Assembly: GCA_021292165.1 (NCBI GenBank)
Contig: CM037879.1
Coordinates: forward strand, 113,576,359-113,640,358
DNA from: Shinisaurus crocodilurus
Taxonomy: Eukaryota > Chordata > Lepidosauria > Squamata > Shinisauridae
DNA length: 64,000 nt
Direction of reading: 5' to 3'
The notes under the pieces are model-generated. The model saw only the letters and a program-made list of their open reading frames with translations. It was not told the origin of the DNA and searched no databases. Each line of letters starts with the position of its first letter. Position 1 is the first letter of the stretch. The translations under genes and the position numbers were made by a program. Shown one piece after another: positions 45,280 through 57,800 of the stretch.

Positions 45280-47100
45280 GCTATGCTGATTGTGTGAAAA
45301 GCATCCATGTGTGAACTTGACTTGACTGGACTATTCTGAAGCTCAGCTGGTGAAAGGTGTGTCATGCCACCAACAATAGGGCTGGGTCTAACAGCACTTC
45401 CAGACTGGTTTTCACTTGAATTTGATGGAAAGGAGAAATAAATGTTGGATGTCATAACTGATGACAGCACACTCAAAAACCCAGATGATTGAGTGCATAG
45501 GAAACAAAACAGAGCTCTGTGGCACAGAACAGAATCCTCTTAGCACAGTTAGCCTGTGCTGCAAGCTATGATTGCAAATTCACAAAGCATGGAAATAATG
45601 CAGGTGCATATACGTATCTTTAAAACATGGTGCACATGGCTGAGAAACCTTAGGAGTGTAGCATTCGCTACGACTGTCCAGGCCACAGTCTTGCACAAAA
45701 GGGAATGTAAGAACTGTGGCTTATCTAGCTCTGACTCACCACTGACTAGAAGCATAGTTCTCCAGTTATTCCATGTATTTTATACCAATAAATGCCAGTG
45801 ACAGACTTTCAAGCAGAAGTAATTGATGGATACCGGCTCTTCTATGAGCTTTTCTACATGAGGCTGTTAATCGTATCTACTTCCAGACTTGTCGCAGAAT
45901 TGAGATTCGAGCTCTACACAAAAAACTTTTCCTTTCCTGCTTTTCCACTACCTCTAGGTGGAGCTGTGCTATAGTGGAATAGTGCAAATACACAAGTAGA
46001 AACAGCACTTTCAGAAATAATACCCCATTTTCCAGTTCTAAAAAATCCCTCGGAAAGTGCTCTGAAAAAACAGAAATGAAACTGGAGGATCACAGTGTCA
46101 TCTAAAGAACCCATTAGCAAATGTGAGTAAGGAATAATGAGTTCACAATAGACGCCTTGTGTAGAAAAGCTCTATATCAGTTAACAGCTTTGTGTAGTAT
46201 CCTAGGCTGCCCGCACGCCAGCGAAACCCACTGTTAGTGCAATGGGGAGGTAGCACTTTTAAAGTGGTAATGCTCTTTCCAGAATGGGGCAGGTGAGCGG
46301 ACCTTGCAGAAGGGAGATCTGCTGAGCTGTCCTGATCCTGAAAAGCGGGTTTCTGCTAATTTCTGGGGTTCCTTTATGAAGCACTAACTTCCTGTAGTGG
46401 TAGCAGAGGGTCCTGTTGGTGCAACGGAAGAAACAGTAGTGCAGTGGCAGTATAGGAAACTGAAATGAATGGGACATAAGTTAGCCATGACAAAGGCCCC
46501 ATTCCTTTCAATGGGTCTACTCTAAGAAAGACTGACATTAGATATAGCCCTTTGTTAGCTGACTTTCTTCTGAGTAGTAAACCAAAGTTTTATCAAGGTT
46601 GCAGTTCTCTTAACCTTCAACAAAGTGATGGAACAGGTCCAGCTGTTTCTGTTTGTTAATCTTTACTCACTGGTTGAATCCATAGCAAATGACAATAATA
46701 AAGAAACGATGCTTGACAGCGTTGTCTCTTTTCCATGCCAGAATGGGGAAAACAGCCATAATCAGGCTTTTTGCCTGACAACTGAAAGAGGTCAGTCTTG
46801 TTGACAGCCTTTCTGCATAGCACAGCATAATTGCAGAAGAAACGGTGTTCCTGCTGCTTCATTACTATCATTTTCAATGCAATCTCAACCCTCCTTCAGC
46901 ATTTCTAGTTTCACTGCACCTGTTTGGGGGAGGTTCAGTGGCAGGATGCATATCTGAGCCTTTTAAAAGACACCTGTCAAAAGTTACATTTTCAAATGTA
47001 CATTTGACTGCTGCACTAGGCTGGCATCGGTTAAAATCCTTAACAGGCAGCACTTCCTAAAAATGTAGTTTTGAATAGATAAATGTCCATCAGCTTATAG
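45280..47100. other. intergenic DNA with weak MITE remnants
   Basis: 46203-46470 is a reversed, diverged relative of the MITE at 4055-4435 (shared GGGAGATCTGCTGAGC-like and GAAGCACTAAC words). 46480-46553 shares words with the 44646 family. No gene is supported. Confidence 0.4.
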
Positions 47101-47439
47101 CAGGGGTGCAGAACTAAATCTGGATGGGGGGCCCTATGGGCTGGCTGACAAGACGCACATGAAAAATGGCTGCTCCTTCCAGCACAGGCTGAGTCAGGCG
47201 CTGCCTCTTCATGTCTCTCTCTCTGTTCCCATTGGGGGCGGCAAGAGGCACGCGAAGGATGACTCAGTCACTCCTCCCAGTGCTGGCTGAGGCTCCCACT
47301 ACCTGCATCCTTGCTGTTATCTCCAATCTCAGATCAGAGATGACAGTGGGGATTCCTCCAGGAGGCGGGGCTTAGAGGCCAAGCCTCAATCCCTGGAGAA
47401 GCCCAAGGATGCACTGCAGGCTGGAAGTTCCACATCCTG
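47101..47439. mobile_element. non-autonomous hAT element
   Basis: CAGGGGTGCAGAAC at the left is mirrored by GTTCCACATCCTG at the right. Flanks GCTTATAG (47093-47100) and GTTTATAG (47440-47447) agree at seven of eight positions. The 339-bp interior is G+C-rich with no transposase. Confidence 0.75.
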
Positions 47440-47574
47440 GTTTATAGGGTCTGCTTTTAAGTAATTTTAAACAGGGCCACATAAGAATGGATGCCTTTCG
47501 AAAGAACAGCCATGCTGCTAGTCGGGACTGTCAGCTCAGTTCTTTTAACACCACGGTAGGCCATTACATTACAG

Positions 47575-47903
47575 CAGTGCTTCTCAAATAGTGGGGCGGC
47601 CCCCCCTGGGGGGGCGCAAGGCTCCGTAAAGGGGGGCTCGCCTGATTGGCCAAACCAGCCCGTGTGACTTTTAGACCCTTTAAATCTTTTCTGCTACAGT
47701 TAATAAAGCTATTCTTTGTTGTAAATTGATCCACATTTCTTTCTTTTTTTATTCTCTTATACGTTAATAAGGATACAGTGTTATGCAGAGGTGTACTTAT
47801 AACAATTTTATAGACAAATGATACTATTTACAGTCACGCGGGGGGCGCGAAATGTTTTCTTCTTCCTAGGGGGGGCATGACAGAAAATAATTGAGAAGCA
47901 CTG
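47575..47903. mobile_element. non-autonomous hAT element, exact 8-bp TSD
   Basis: CAGTGCTTCTCAA is mirrored exactly by TTGAGAAGCACTG. CATTACAG flanks both sides (47567-47574, 47904-47911). The subterminal GGGGCGGCCCCCCCTGGGGG and CGCGGGGGGCGCG stretches are unusually G+C-rich for this region. It has 329 bp and no coding frame. Confidence 0.9.
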
Positions 47904-47911
47904 CATTACAG

Positions 47912-49499
47912 TCACAAAGCATGTGACAGTTGTACGGTGAATGGGTTTGGAATCTGCTCACTTTCTGCATGGGGAGATGCATGACTGGGCTGGCCGTGCT
48001 TAAAAGAGCCTGCCGCAACCTGTTGCCTTGGCTCCAGCTGTGTTGTACTATGAGTCTCATAGTCTGTGCAGGCCACAACATGTGATTGATGGGTTGGGTT
48101 CACCTTGGCGGGTCATGATTTGAGCAGGCCTGGCTTTTGGGTTTCTGGCAGGGCCTTGATCTGTGTCTTTAAAATCTGTGTGGTAAGTAGAAATTCAGCT
48201 GGGGAAGCTTTCACCACCATTACATCTCTCTGCTGGGAACAGCTGTACTTCTGTTTGTTAAACAACTTTAAAAGGTAGGTTCCCTACCAGAAAAATAGTG
48301 GGCAACTCTAGTTTGCCACACAGCGTAGAATATTTGATTTAGAGCAGGTATGTTATGTGGAGTACAGTCAGACTGCCATAGCATTATTGATCAAACTTTC
48401 AAATGCTTTCCCCTTCTGCATCACTACTAAAAGAAGAGGAGTCTCTTGATGTCCACAATTTGACAACCCTGTTGTCTCAGGAAAGCAACATTCATTCCTA
48501 CGTTTCCACCTAGTCACTATTGTCAATGACTCCATTTGGAAAACTGTGGGATAGAATATTGTGGATTAAACTTTAAATCTAAGCCTTTGAGGCCATCACA
48601 TTGGATTAATGCAGAAAGAATTATCTGTTAGTCAGGCTATCACCTGGGGCTGGTCTGACTGAAGGCCATATAGATGCTTGCTTTGAATCCTAGTCCAAAA
48701 ATGTTGACATTCTGGAACACCTCTCCCACCCTGTCAAATGTTGAGTTTTTAGATAGATCAGACTGTGCATATGTATACAGTTTTGCCCGGATCCAAAGGA
48801 CCATGTTACTAGGTCCACACACACTCAAGTGAGTGTGGAACAAGTGTTTTTCAACACAGCAATCTTCTGTGCAACATTGCAAGCTGAAGGGACTTTCAAA
48901 AAGCCGTTGGGATATAGTACAGATGCCATCTTTTCAAAGGAACGAGGCAACCAATTCAAAGTTCTACCCTGTGGCAGTGATGGTGGCAAAGAAATGTTGC
49001 TTTGCTGCTGCCATTGCATTGACTTACTGTTAGTCAGTGGAGCTGTTTTGAATGGATTTGTTAACATCTAAATTCAAAAGATGGAGAGAAGGCACTTTCT
49101 TTGTCCCCCTGTGGGATCAATTTGCTAAACACTTTGGGTGGAATTCAATGAAGTTTTTCTGCTGTTGGAACTGCTTCCATCAACGGAAGTGGAAAGGGGA
49201 CAATTTCTCCTCCCCTCTGCAGCCGCCCACATACCTTCAGATCTGGTTCAGATGGTTGATGGACCCTCCACAGCAGATTTTCAAGGAGTGTGCTGGGCTA
49301 CAGGGCAGAAGAGAAAGGGAGAAAGTCCCATTGTATGAGTAGACCTCTGTTCACATGATGGTGGATTCCACCCTTTGGCAATACAATTGTTCTCATCCAC
49401 TTTGACTTGGACTCTATTCCATGAGGTTTGGTTGGTGACCTATCAGGAGGGCAGTGAAGACTTTTTTTTTATTCTGCTGTGCCTTTAATCTCTCTTAGT
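47912..49499. other. no recognised feature
   Basis: Intergenic DNA. ORFs at 48829-49071 and 49052-49342 lack domains. Confidence 0.5.
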
Positions 49500-50397
49500 G
49501 CACAATCCTATGGTATGGAGAAAGTGGATAGGGAGAAATTTTTCTCCCTCTCTCATAATACTAGAACCCAGAGTCATCTCATGAAGCTGACTGGTGGGAG
49601 ATTCCGGACAGATACAAGGAAGTACTTCTTCACACAACACATAGTCAAACTATGGAATTCACTTCCACAAGATGTAGTGATGGCCACCAATTTGGATAAC
49701 TTTAAAAGGGGATTGGACAAATTCATGGAGGATAAGGCTATCAATGGCTACTAGCCCTGATGGCTATGCTACCTCCAATATCAGAGGCAGTGTGCTCTAG
49801 GCAGTACACTAGTTGCTGGGGAAGGGAACATGGGCGGGAGGGTGCTGTTGCACTCATGTCCTAGTTGTTGGTTTCCTGTGGGCAGCTGGTTGGTCACTGT
49901 GTGAACCGAATGCTGGATTAGATGGACCCTTGGTCTGATCCAGCATGGCTCTTCTCATATTCTTATATTGTTTGTCAATAGATTATGAGATTGGAGCCCT
50001 CTGTCTATCTAAAGCCCTGCTGGCAACAGCCAGGCAGGGTGGGAGGAAGATGGAATCTTTTGCAGCCACTCGTTCCTCCAATTTCATTGTTTTGAGCTAG
50101 TGCCTCTTGGCCCATCCAGCTTCCCTACCTTCCCATGGGCAGGGACAGATGATGGAGAGGCTTCTCGATCTTGCAGATCCACTCCTCCCTTCCCCTTCCC
50201 ACCCACCAACATGCCTCCTTTCCACCCTCTCCAACCTCTTCCAAGGTCGCAAGAGGAGCCACCACAGAATTTTCTGTGGGGAAGATCCACAATCAAATTG
50301 CCGCCTCCATGCTCCTAGCTCTGTGTATGGTCGTGGAGGAAGCAATCCACAGCATCCTACGGTGCCCCAGATGCTGTCTAGGGACCATAGGATTGCT
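49500..50397. mobile_element. MITE split by a CR1 insertion
   Basis: GCACAATCCTATGGT on the left pairs with ACCATAGGATTG on the right (50384-50395). A CR1 3' end fills 49515-49967. Internal 50000-50400 is G+C-rich and has overlapping incidental ORFs on both strands. Confidence 0.5.
49515..49967 (+). mobile_element. CR1-like LINE 3' end
   Basis: Encodes REKFFSLSHNTRTQSHLMKL then GGRFRTDTRKYFFTQHIVKL and DNFKRGLDKFMED, the last part of a CR1-group ORF2. It is followed by a 3' UTR ending GGATTAGATGGACCCTTGG and CTGATCCAGCATGGCTCTTC. It is 5'-truncated; the 91-residue frame at 49479-49754 is its remnant. Confidence 0.85.
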
Positions 50398-50429
50398 CTA
50401 CCCACCTTCTTCTGTGGCAAGATATATTT

Positions 50430-50600
50430 AAACTGACCCAGTTTTTTTTAATGCTTGTTGCTGATGTTTTAATTATTTAATCAATGTATTTATCTTGCTA
50501 TGTTTATTGTATTTTTGTGATTTTAATTGGGAAGCCACCTTAGGGGCCCTTTTCAAGGGCTGAAAGGCAGGGCAGACATATTTTTGAATAAATAAAATCT
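50430..50600 (+). repeat. possible LINE 3' tail
   Basis: GGGAAGCCACCTTAGGGGCC, then AAGGCAGGGCAGACATATTT and GAATAAATAAAA, has the layout of the LINE tails elsewhere in the window (hairpin, then short A-rich repeats), but with different sequence. Confidence 0.45.
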
Positions 50601-52062
50601 TGTGTGCCCAAAGTAGTTAAAAAAAAATAAAAAATAAGCTAGGCCCATATGTTAATTACACAGAGCATAATGTATCATGTTGATTTTTGTGAGTGCGCAT
50701 ATTTTGAGCATATAATATTTGAGGGCCTTTGGTGCAGATTTTGGCTTCTTAAGCTTAGTCTGAACAGCCTTGAAGAAATATTTTTTGCCTGTACATGCTG
50801 CAGAAGAAAAATATTATGATATATTTACTGTCTTGGTAGGTATCTATCTTAGCAATGTCTGAAATACAGAAGACTTTGTTACTGTAATAAAAAGTAATTG
50901 TTTTCCATGGTGGTGGAAAAGCTAATAACATAATCAAACAAGAGACTGTTGTCAGGGTGAAAAGTTAAAACTAAAAAGTAGAGGATATTTTTATTTTTCA
51001 AAGACTAAGTAGAATATCATTTCTACTCGGATAACAAATACAAGGGAATACAACGGAAATGGGAGAGCAGTGGAGATAACAATTTGCATACAAGATGTAA
51101 TTTATTTGCTTTCTCTCATCTTAAACCTGGCTTTTTTCTCAAAGGTTCAAATATAAAATAAGGTAATATATGTGTGTGTGCGAGAGAGAAAATAAATCAG
51201 GAGTGTTCCTGTGAAAACTTCAAATGTTTTTTGAAAAGTCTTTAAGAATAGGCTCAAGTACTTGAATACCTTTCTTCTCCCTTTGTGATCCAATATGGTG
51301 TATCCAGGAGGATATCAGTGCAGATATGTGTTTTAAAATGTGTCGTTTGAGAGAAAATGCATTTAGGAATGTGTATTTTGAGATAACATATGTTTAGAAA
51401 TGCATATTTTGAGAAAAAATATATATTCAAAATGAGTATTTAAATGCCTTAAAAATAATCTGCAAATTAATGCAGTAATGGGATGGAACAGGCTTATGAG
51501 TGAACACATGCGAAAGTGACATAGACTGGAAATAAACTGATCCATCTGTTTAAATGGACACGCCTTAATTATTTGAGAGAGCACACTTTAAAAATCACAA
51601 ACCATCATTTCTACGGGATAATGCATACACTCTAACATAATTCTGCAAATAGGTCAATCTAGCGCAGGCTAAATGCGGACAATTTCTTAACAAAGCATCT
51701 TTTATACATCCCTTGATATCTCGTTTACATTTTTTTAAATCATAAAACTGACTTTCCAAAGAATCTTGTGTATAATTAATATCAACATTTTTCACATGCT
51801 GAAGAGTGCAAGGTGGCACACCCTAGTCATCAGAGGAAGCATAATTTTCTAATGAGCAATGGTTTACAATTGTTTTGTATTTTACAAAGAAAGAAGATGG
51901 GACAATTGATAGACATTTAGCAATTGGTAGCTGTTTACCTAAGATAAAAATGGAAACCAAGTTTCTCTAAAAGTTTTTACATTGTAGTAACATGCCCACA
52001 CTGTTCTAATGCATTATCAAAAGCTTTTAAGGGGGGGGGGAGGGGAAATGCTTGTCTTCAGT
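50601..52062. other. no recognised feature
   Basis: AT-rich intergenic DNA with a short GT/GA run near 51172 and a G run near 52031. No gene. Confidence 0.5.
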
Positions 52063-52328
52063 TAATGGATATCAGGATGGGTGGGAAGAAGCAGATGTTT
52101 GGCTGAACATTGTGAGGAAAGTCCTAACAGCAGGAGCTGTTCGACAGTGGAACAGACTCCATTGGGAGGTAGAGAGCTCTGCTTTGCGGGAGATATTTAA
52201 GCAGAGGCTGGATGGTCGTCTGACAGGGGTGCTGTAGCTGTAGCTGCGCCCTGTAGTGCAGAGCCTGCACTGAGCAGGAGGTTGGGCTGGATGACCTTCA
52301 AGGTCCCTTCCAACTCTCTGATTCTGTA
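52063..52328 (+). mobile_element. CR1-like LINE 3' end
   Basis: GTTCGACAGTGGAACAGACT then GATATTTAAGCAGAGGCTGG (protein AVRQWNRLHWEVESSALREI) leads to GGTTGGGCTGGATGACCTTC and TTCCAACTCTCTGATTCTG, a typical CR1 terminus. Only the last 60 codons and the 3' UTR are present. Confidence 0.85.
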
Positions 52329-52331
52329 GGA

Positions 52332-52481
52332 CAGTGTTCTCCAACCTTGGGTCGCCAGATGTTTTTGGCCTACAACTCCCAGCATGCCCCAGCCAGCGTA
52401 GCTCCATGCAGCGTAGCTGGCTGGGGCATGCTGGGAGTTGTAGGCCAAAAACATCTGGCGACCCAAGGTTGGAGAACACTG
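52332..52481. mobile_element. 150-bp hAT-like palindrome at a CR1 terminus
   Basis: Begins CAGTGTTCTCCAACC and ends with its reverse complement. The arms pair for about 65 bp with hardly a mismatch and leave only a few bases as loop. Flanks CTGTAGGA (52324-52331) and TTGTAGGA (52482-52489) agree at seven of eight positions. It is a longer sister of the 136-bp family and sits directly at the CR1 end. Confidence 0.88.
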
Positions 52482-52993
52482 TTGTAGGAGATACAATAAT
52501 CCCAAAATTGTTGTTATGCCTTCTATCCACCTCCTTACAGTCATTTGCTCATTGCATAGAGTGAATGCGTGGAAGGAACAATGGAGCTGAGCCAACTGTC
52601 CCTTTCCCTGATATTGCTGTGGCCCACTGGCCGTGTCCCACTGGCCCGGCCTCTGACCTAATACACTGGCCCGCGTATTAGTGGAAGGCCTGAAAGAGCT
52701 GCATGTATGCATGCAGGCACTCCATGCAACTGGGAAAACCCCAAGTGCACAGGGTTCCCAGTGCACACACAGCTGTATGCATGTAGGTGCCCCTTTTAGG
52801 CTATCTGGCTAATGAAAAGAGTTTGTGGGGCAGGGCAGACTACTAGGGTGAAGCAGCATCAGGGGCTAGGCCAGCCAGTGCAATTCCACTCCGTCTTCTG
52901 TGTGTTTACGTGTAAAGAAAGACAACACCTGAAAGGGCCTTTTGTTTCTATTCTCAACTGGCTTCATTTTTAGTGTCTCCACAATGGATGAAG

Positions 52994-52995
<2 letters not shown>

Positions 52996-53025
<30 letters not shown>
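52996..53025. repeat. (CA)n microsatellite
   Basis: Fifteen uninterrupted CA units. Confidence 0.95.
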
Positions 53026-53026
<1 letters not shown>

Positions 53027-53144
53027 AAAGAAGTGAAAATAGAGGTCCAATATACACTGATTCCAATCCCCCCCCTTTTTTAACATTATGTTTTTGATAT
53101 GTTAACAGCAGCACATCAATGGAAATGGTAGAGAAGAATCTAGT

Positions 53145-53210
53145 TTCCTGCATTAAGCAGGGGGTTGGACTCGATAGCCTTGTAGGCTCCTTCCAACTCT
53201 ATGAAATGTA
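53145..53210 (+). mobile_element. 3' end of the 5S/CR1-type SINE
   Basis: TTTCCTGCATTAAGCAGGGG then TTGGACTCGATAGCCTTG and TCCTTCCAACTCTATGA equals the tail of the units at 12276 and 22566. The 5S head is missing, so it could also derive directly from the donor CR1-like LINE. Confidence 0.65.
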
Positions 53211-53467
53211 ATGTAATGAAGTTCTGTAAAATAAACGGAGTCAACTTTTTGGGAGGTGCTGGCTGAAGGATGGTGTTGGAAAGTTTGCTCCTCGCCTGCC
53301 ACGTTCTTAAAATCCTTGCATTCCTCCCTTCTGTATTAGCTTGGCTTTTTGGGGGTGGGGGAGTGTAACCAATTTCCTTAAATCCCTTCTTTTTACAAAT
53401 TTCCCAAAAGCCATATTTCCTCAAACCTCTCCCTTAGGCACCTACTGATGTTCACAGGAAAAGGGAT

Positions 53468-53470
<3 letters not shown>

Positions 53471-53504
<34 letters not shown>
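53471..53504. repeat. (CT)n microsatellite
   Basis: About 17 CT units without interruption. Confidence 0.95.
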
Positions 53505-53508
<4 letters not shown>

Positions 53509-54079
53509 AGGCAAGTGCAGCACAGGTATGAACATCTGAGCCTTGTTTACTTCTTTGACAGAAAATTAAACTGGCTCATCTCTGGCATGTATAATGATCT
53601 TCCTGATGGGTTGGTATTTGCATATAGAGTGAAGGTTTCTGCGACTCCAGCTCCCTGCCCTTTCTGCTATGGAATGTGCTGCCAATGGAAAAATAAAGAG
53701 ATGTCTGTTAACACTGAGTGTTTTTGTCTTGCATATAGATCGGAGGTGGGTGGGGTGGTAAAGGGACCAAAGGTGTTGGCAATGCATAGCTGAAGCTGGG
53801 GACTGAGCCTGGAACCTGTTCCCGGACTGCCATTAATCTCACCTGCTCTGTTACTAACCATGGAGTATCAATATTCCATGTAAGTTTCCTCTGTTCTTAA
53901 CATTGGTATAAATCGTATTTATAGTTTATCTGCCTATAAACTAGTGTGAATCCATTCGCAAGGGATCTGTATGTTTGTTTCAGGTAGGCCCAGTTCAGGA
54001 TTTGTGGGCAATGGCCTTAGTGGACCTTCGAAGCAACATGCATCTGAGGCTCCCAAGCATCCAAAGCCTCAGTGTCATT

Positions 54080-54217
54080 CAAAAGTAGGCAACCTGTGGC
54101 CCTCCAGACATTGCTGGACTGCAACTCCCATCAGCGCTAGCCAATGCAGCAAATAGTGAGGGTTGATGGGAGTTGCAGTCCAACCACATCTGGAAGGCCA
54201 CAAGTTGTGCACCCCTG
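54080..54217. mobile_element. hAT-like palindromic repeat, diverged
   Basis: AGGCAACCTGTGGCCCTCCA on the left is mirrored by TGGAAGGCCACAAGTTG and TGCACCCCTG on the right. The middle arms CTGCAACTCCCATCA / TGATGGGAGTTGCAG are perfect. No matching 8-bp flanks remain. Confidence 0.6.
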
Positions 54218-54374
54218 GCAGCAAATGGATGCTTAAGCCTCTTATATGTCCCACCCACCCACCCCCCATGTTGATACTTGTGGCATGCTCTTTCCGGACT
54301 GAAATTGGAGGCACACTTCAGTCCTGCCCTTAAAAAGGGCTGTGTGTGGGAGGGCGGATGGCTTGGAGATCATA

Positions 54375-54450
54375 TATATCCCGCCCTGGGTTCCTTGCAG
54401 GATGAAAAAAAGGAGGCATATAAATGTAATAAAAAATAAATATATGAAAA
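54375..54450 (+). mobile_element. CORE-SINE tail fragment
   Basis: ATCCCGCCCTGGGTTCCTTG then CAGGATGAAAAAAAGG and ATAAATGTAATAAAAA corresponds to the 3' tail of the SINEs at 13156 and 28848, or of their partner LINE. Confidence 0.5.
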
Positions 54451-54689
54451 TAAAATCTCCTCAAACTTGTGCCGCATGTCTTGGCCATTAGTAGCCTGTG
54501 CATTGACATATCCTGGCAGATTGCAAATGCTGTGTAGTGCAACTAGTTTCAGGATTTCTGACCTGAAACCCTAATGTTTTGTGTGAAAACCTAGTAATGC
54601 AAATATAAAACAAGGGAGCAAAATTATACTTTTCATGGCACACCTGCACTGCACACCAATTGGCATGCCCTTTCAAAATTGCTGGATTA

Positions 54690-54857
54690 TTTATTTATCT
54701 ACAGGTTTTTTTTAAAAATGCCGCTCCTCAGTCAAAAAGGCTCCCAAAGTGGCTTACATATAATCAGTAAATTAAGGCAGTCCCTGCCCCCAGGGTTACA
54801 ATCTAAAAAGACACGACACATGAGGAAAAATGAATGGGGAGGAAAGGGGGGGATTAA
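54690..54857. repeat. unclassified interspersed repeat fragment
   Basis: CTCCCAAAGTGGCTTACATA then CAGTCCCTGCCCCCAGGG resembles the recurrent 'gtggcttacaaa' segment at 36850, suggesting shared repeat ancestry. Confidence 0.35.
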
Positions 54858-57800
54858 GTGACTGAAGTCTGCAGCAGCCAACACCAACGCCTGGATGTGG
54901 TCACTCGGGAGAGGAAGGTGAGAAGACCTGGGCTGCCTTTTTCCCATCCTGCCAGCCCTTCCACCATCCTGCCAGCTGCCTGCTTTACCACCTCGTCAGC
55001 CCTCTGTCTTGGCTGACGCTGCTGCTGCTGCCTGGATTGGGCCCCTCTCCTGGGAGAAGCTCCACTGCCAGCAGGAGGAGGGCGACTCACTCCCCCAGGC
55101 CTGCCTGATTGAGACGCCTGCCACCTGGGCTTGCTGGACGCTCTGCAGGCCTTTATCTGCCGGCCCGGAGCGGGGCGGCGACGCCCCACTGGCGACGGCC
55201 CTGAAGGGGACGAACGCCAAAGGGGGTCGCCCCTTTGGGGGGAGCCACTTCGGGGGTGCCATAAGGGCAAGGGCCTCCCCCCTAACATTGCTATTGTTGC
55301 TCGGTGCCCTTGGTGGGGGGGATTGCATGCATTACCGAGACCTGGGTGGGAGAACAGGGAGGAGTTAGTCTCTCCCAGCTTTGCCCACCGGGGTACTTGG
55401 TGCAGCATCAGGGTAGACCTGAGGGCCGGGGAGGGGGGTTTGCCGTGGTCTATAGGAATTCTATCTCTCTCTCCAGGCTCCCTGTCCGTCTGACTACTGG
55501 TCTGGAGTGTTTGCACCTTGTGTTGGGCAGCGGGACAGATTAGGGATTCTGTTGGTGTACCGCCCACCCCGCTGCTCAACAGACTCCCTGGCTGAGCTGA
55601 CAGAGGTGGTCTCGCTGGCGATGCTGAGGTCCCCCAGGCTGTTGGTCCTGGGGGATGTTAACATCCATGCTGAGGGCACCTTGTCTGGTGTGGCTCAGGA
55701 ATTCATGGACTCCATGACAACCATGGGACTGTCCCAACATGTCATCGGCCCAACACATGTAGCAGGGCACACTCTAGACCTGGTTTTTTCAGCCGGACAT
55801 GGAGATAGTGATCTGAAGGTGGGGGATTTTGAATCGGTCCCCTTGTCATGGTCAGATCACTACCTGCTGAGATTTAGGCTAACGGCAGCTTTCCCCCTCT
55901 GCAAGGGTGGGGGACCTATTAAGATGGTCCGCCCCCGGAGGCTGATGGATCCGGATGGTTTCCAGAGGGCCCTTGGGGTTTTTCCAGCTGATATGGCTGG
56001 CGGTCCTGTCGAATCCCTGGTTGATCTCTGGAATAGGGAGATGACCCGGGCGGTTGACACGATTGCTCCTGAGCTCCCTCTCTGTAGTAGAGCTCGTACG
56101 GCTCCGTGGTATACCCCGAAGCTCAGAGTGATGAAGCAAAACAGGAGACGGCTTGAGTGCAGGTGGAGGAAAACTCCTAGTGGATGCAATCGAGCCCTGG
56201 TATGTGCCTATAGCCAGGTATACCTAGAGGCAGCGAAGGTGGCAAAGAGACAACATCTCACTGCTTCTATCCAAACATCTCTCTGCCGCCCAGCGGAGCT
56301 CTTTAGGGACATCCGGGGCCTGTTATACGCTGGCCCCAGGGACATCATCGACCCATCTGATGCCCGCTGTGATATATTCGCTAGGCACTTCCAGGAAAAA
56401 ATCTCTTGCATCCGCAGGGACTTAGACTCCAATGTTATAGCAATAGAATCAGGAGAGGTACCCGGAGCACAGCCTGGTCTAGTTATTTTGGATGAGTTTC
56501 AGTTGGTACAGCTCGAGGATGTTGACAAGGTGTTTGGACGGGTTCGTGCAACCACGTCTGTTCTGGATCCTTGCCCCTCTTGGCTTATAAAAACTAGCAG
56601 GGAGGGAATGGCCGGCTGGGCCAGAGAGGTGATCAATGCCTCCTTGCGAGAGGAGTGGTCCCATGCCACCTGAAACAGGCAGTGGTGAGACCACTCCTGA
56701 AGAAACCCTCTCTGGACACGGAAGATCTTAACAACTTTAGGCCGGTGGCGAATGTTCCTTTCCTGGGCAAGGTCCTTGAGCGGGTGGTGGCCAACCAGCT
56801 CCAGGTGCTCTTGGATGAGACTGATTATCTGGATCCATTTCAGTCGGGGTTCAGGCCTGGTTTTGGCACGGAAACAGCTTTGGTCGCCCTGTATGATGAC
56901 CTATGTCGGGAGAGAGACAGGGGGAGTGTGACCCTGTTGATACTCCTGGATCTCTCAGCGGCTTTCGATACCATCGACCATGGTATCCTTCTGGAGCGGC
57001 TGTCTGAGTTGGGGTTGGGGGGCACTGCATTGCAGTGGTTCCGCTTCTACTTGGATGGCCGGCTCCAGAGGGTGGTGCTTGGGGAATGTTGCTCGGCCCC
57101 ATGGACTCTCCAGTACGGGGTTCCTCAGGGGTCGGTTTTCCCCCCCATGCTATTTAATATCTACATGAAACCGCTGAGTGGGGTCATCCGGAGTTTTGGA
57201 GTGCGTTGCCATCAGTATGCTGATGACACGCAGCTCTATTTCTCCTTTTCATCTTCAGCAGCTGAGGCTGTGGATGTGCTGAACCGGTGCCTGGCTGCGA
57301 CAATGGACTGGATGAGGGCTAACAAACTGAGGCTCAATCCAGACAAGACTGAGATGCTGTTAGTGGGTGGTTCCTTTGACCGGATGGAGGGTGTTCAACC
57401 TGTTCTGGATGGGGTTGCACTCCCCTTGAAGGAGAAGGTTCGTAGCTTGGTCGTGCTCCTGGAGCCATCTTTGTCACTTGAGGCTCAAGTGGCCTCAGAG
57501 GCAAGGAGTGCCTTTTACCAGCTTCGGCTGGTGGCCCAGCTACGCCCCTATCTGGACAGGGATAGCCTGGTCTCAGTAATCTACGCTCTGGTGATCTCTA
57601 AACTAGACTACTGCAATGAACTCTACGTGGGGCTGCCTTTGAAGACTGTTCGGAAGCTGCAGCTTGTGCAAAATGCGGCAGCCAGGCTTATTGCAGGGAC
57701 CGGAAGGTCCGAGCATATTACACCAGTTCTGGCCCGCTTGCACTGGCTGCCAGTATGCTTCCGAGCCGAATTCAAGGTGCTGGTTTTAACCTATAAAGCC

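Larger units (their letters stand above)
52490..54079. other. intergenic DNA with microsatellites
   Basis: Contains CA (52996-53025) and CT (53471-53504) runs and a SINE tail at 53145-53210. No gene is supported. ORFs at 53515-53793 and 53566-53787 overlap on opposite strands without domains. Confidence 0.5.

Noticed and set aside
54854..55579. 241-residue Pro/Arg/Ser-rich minus-strand ORF
   Set aside because: It is a shadow frame across the G+C-rich leader and endonuclease region of a plus-strand L2.
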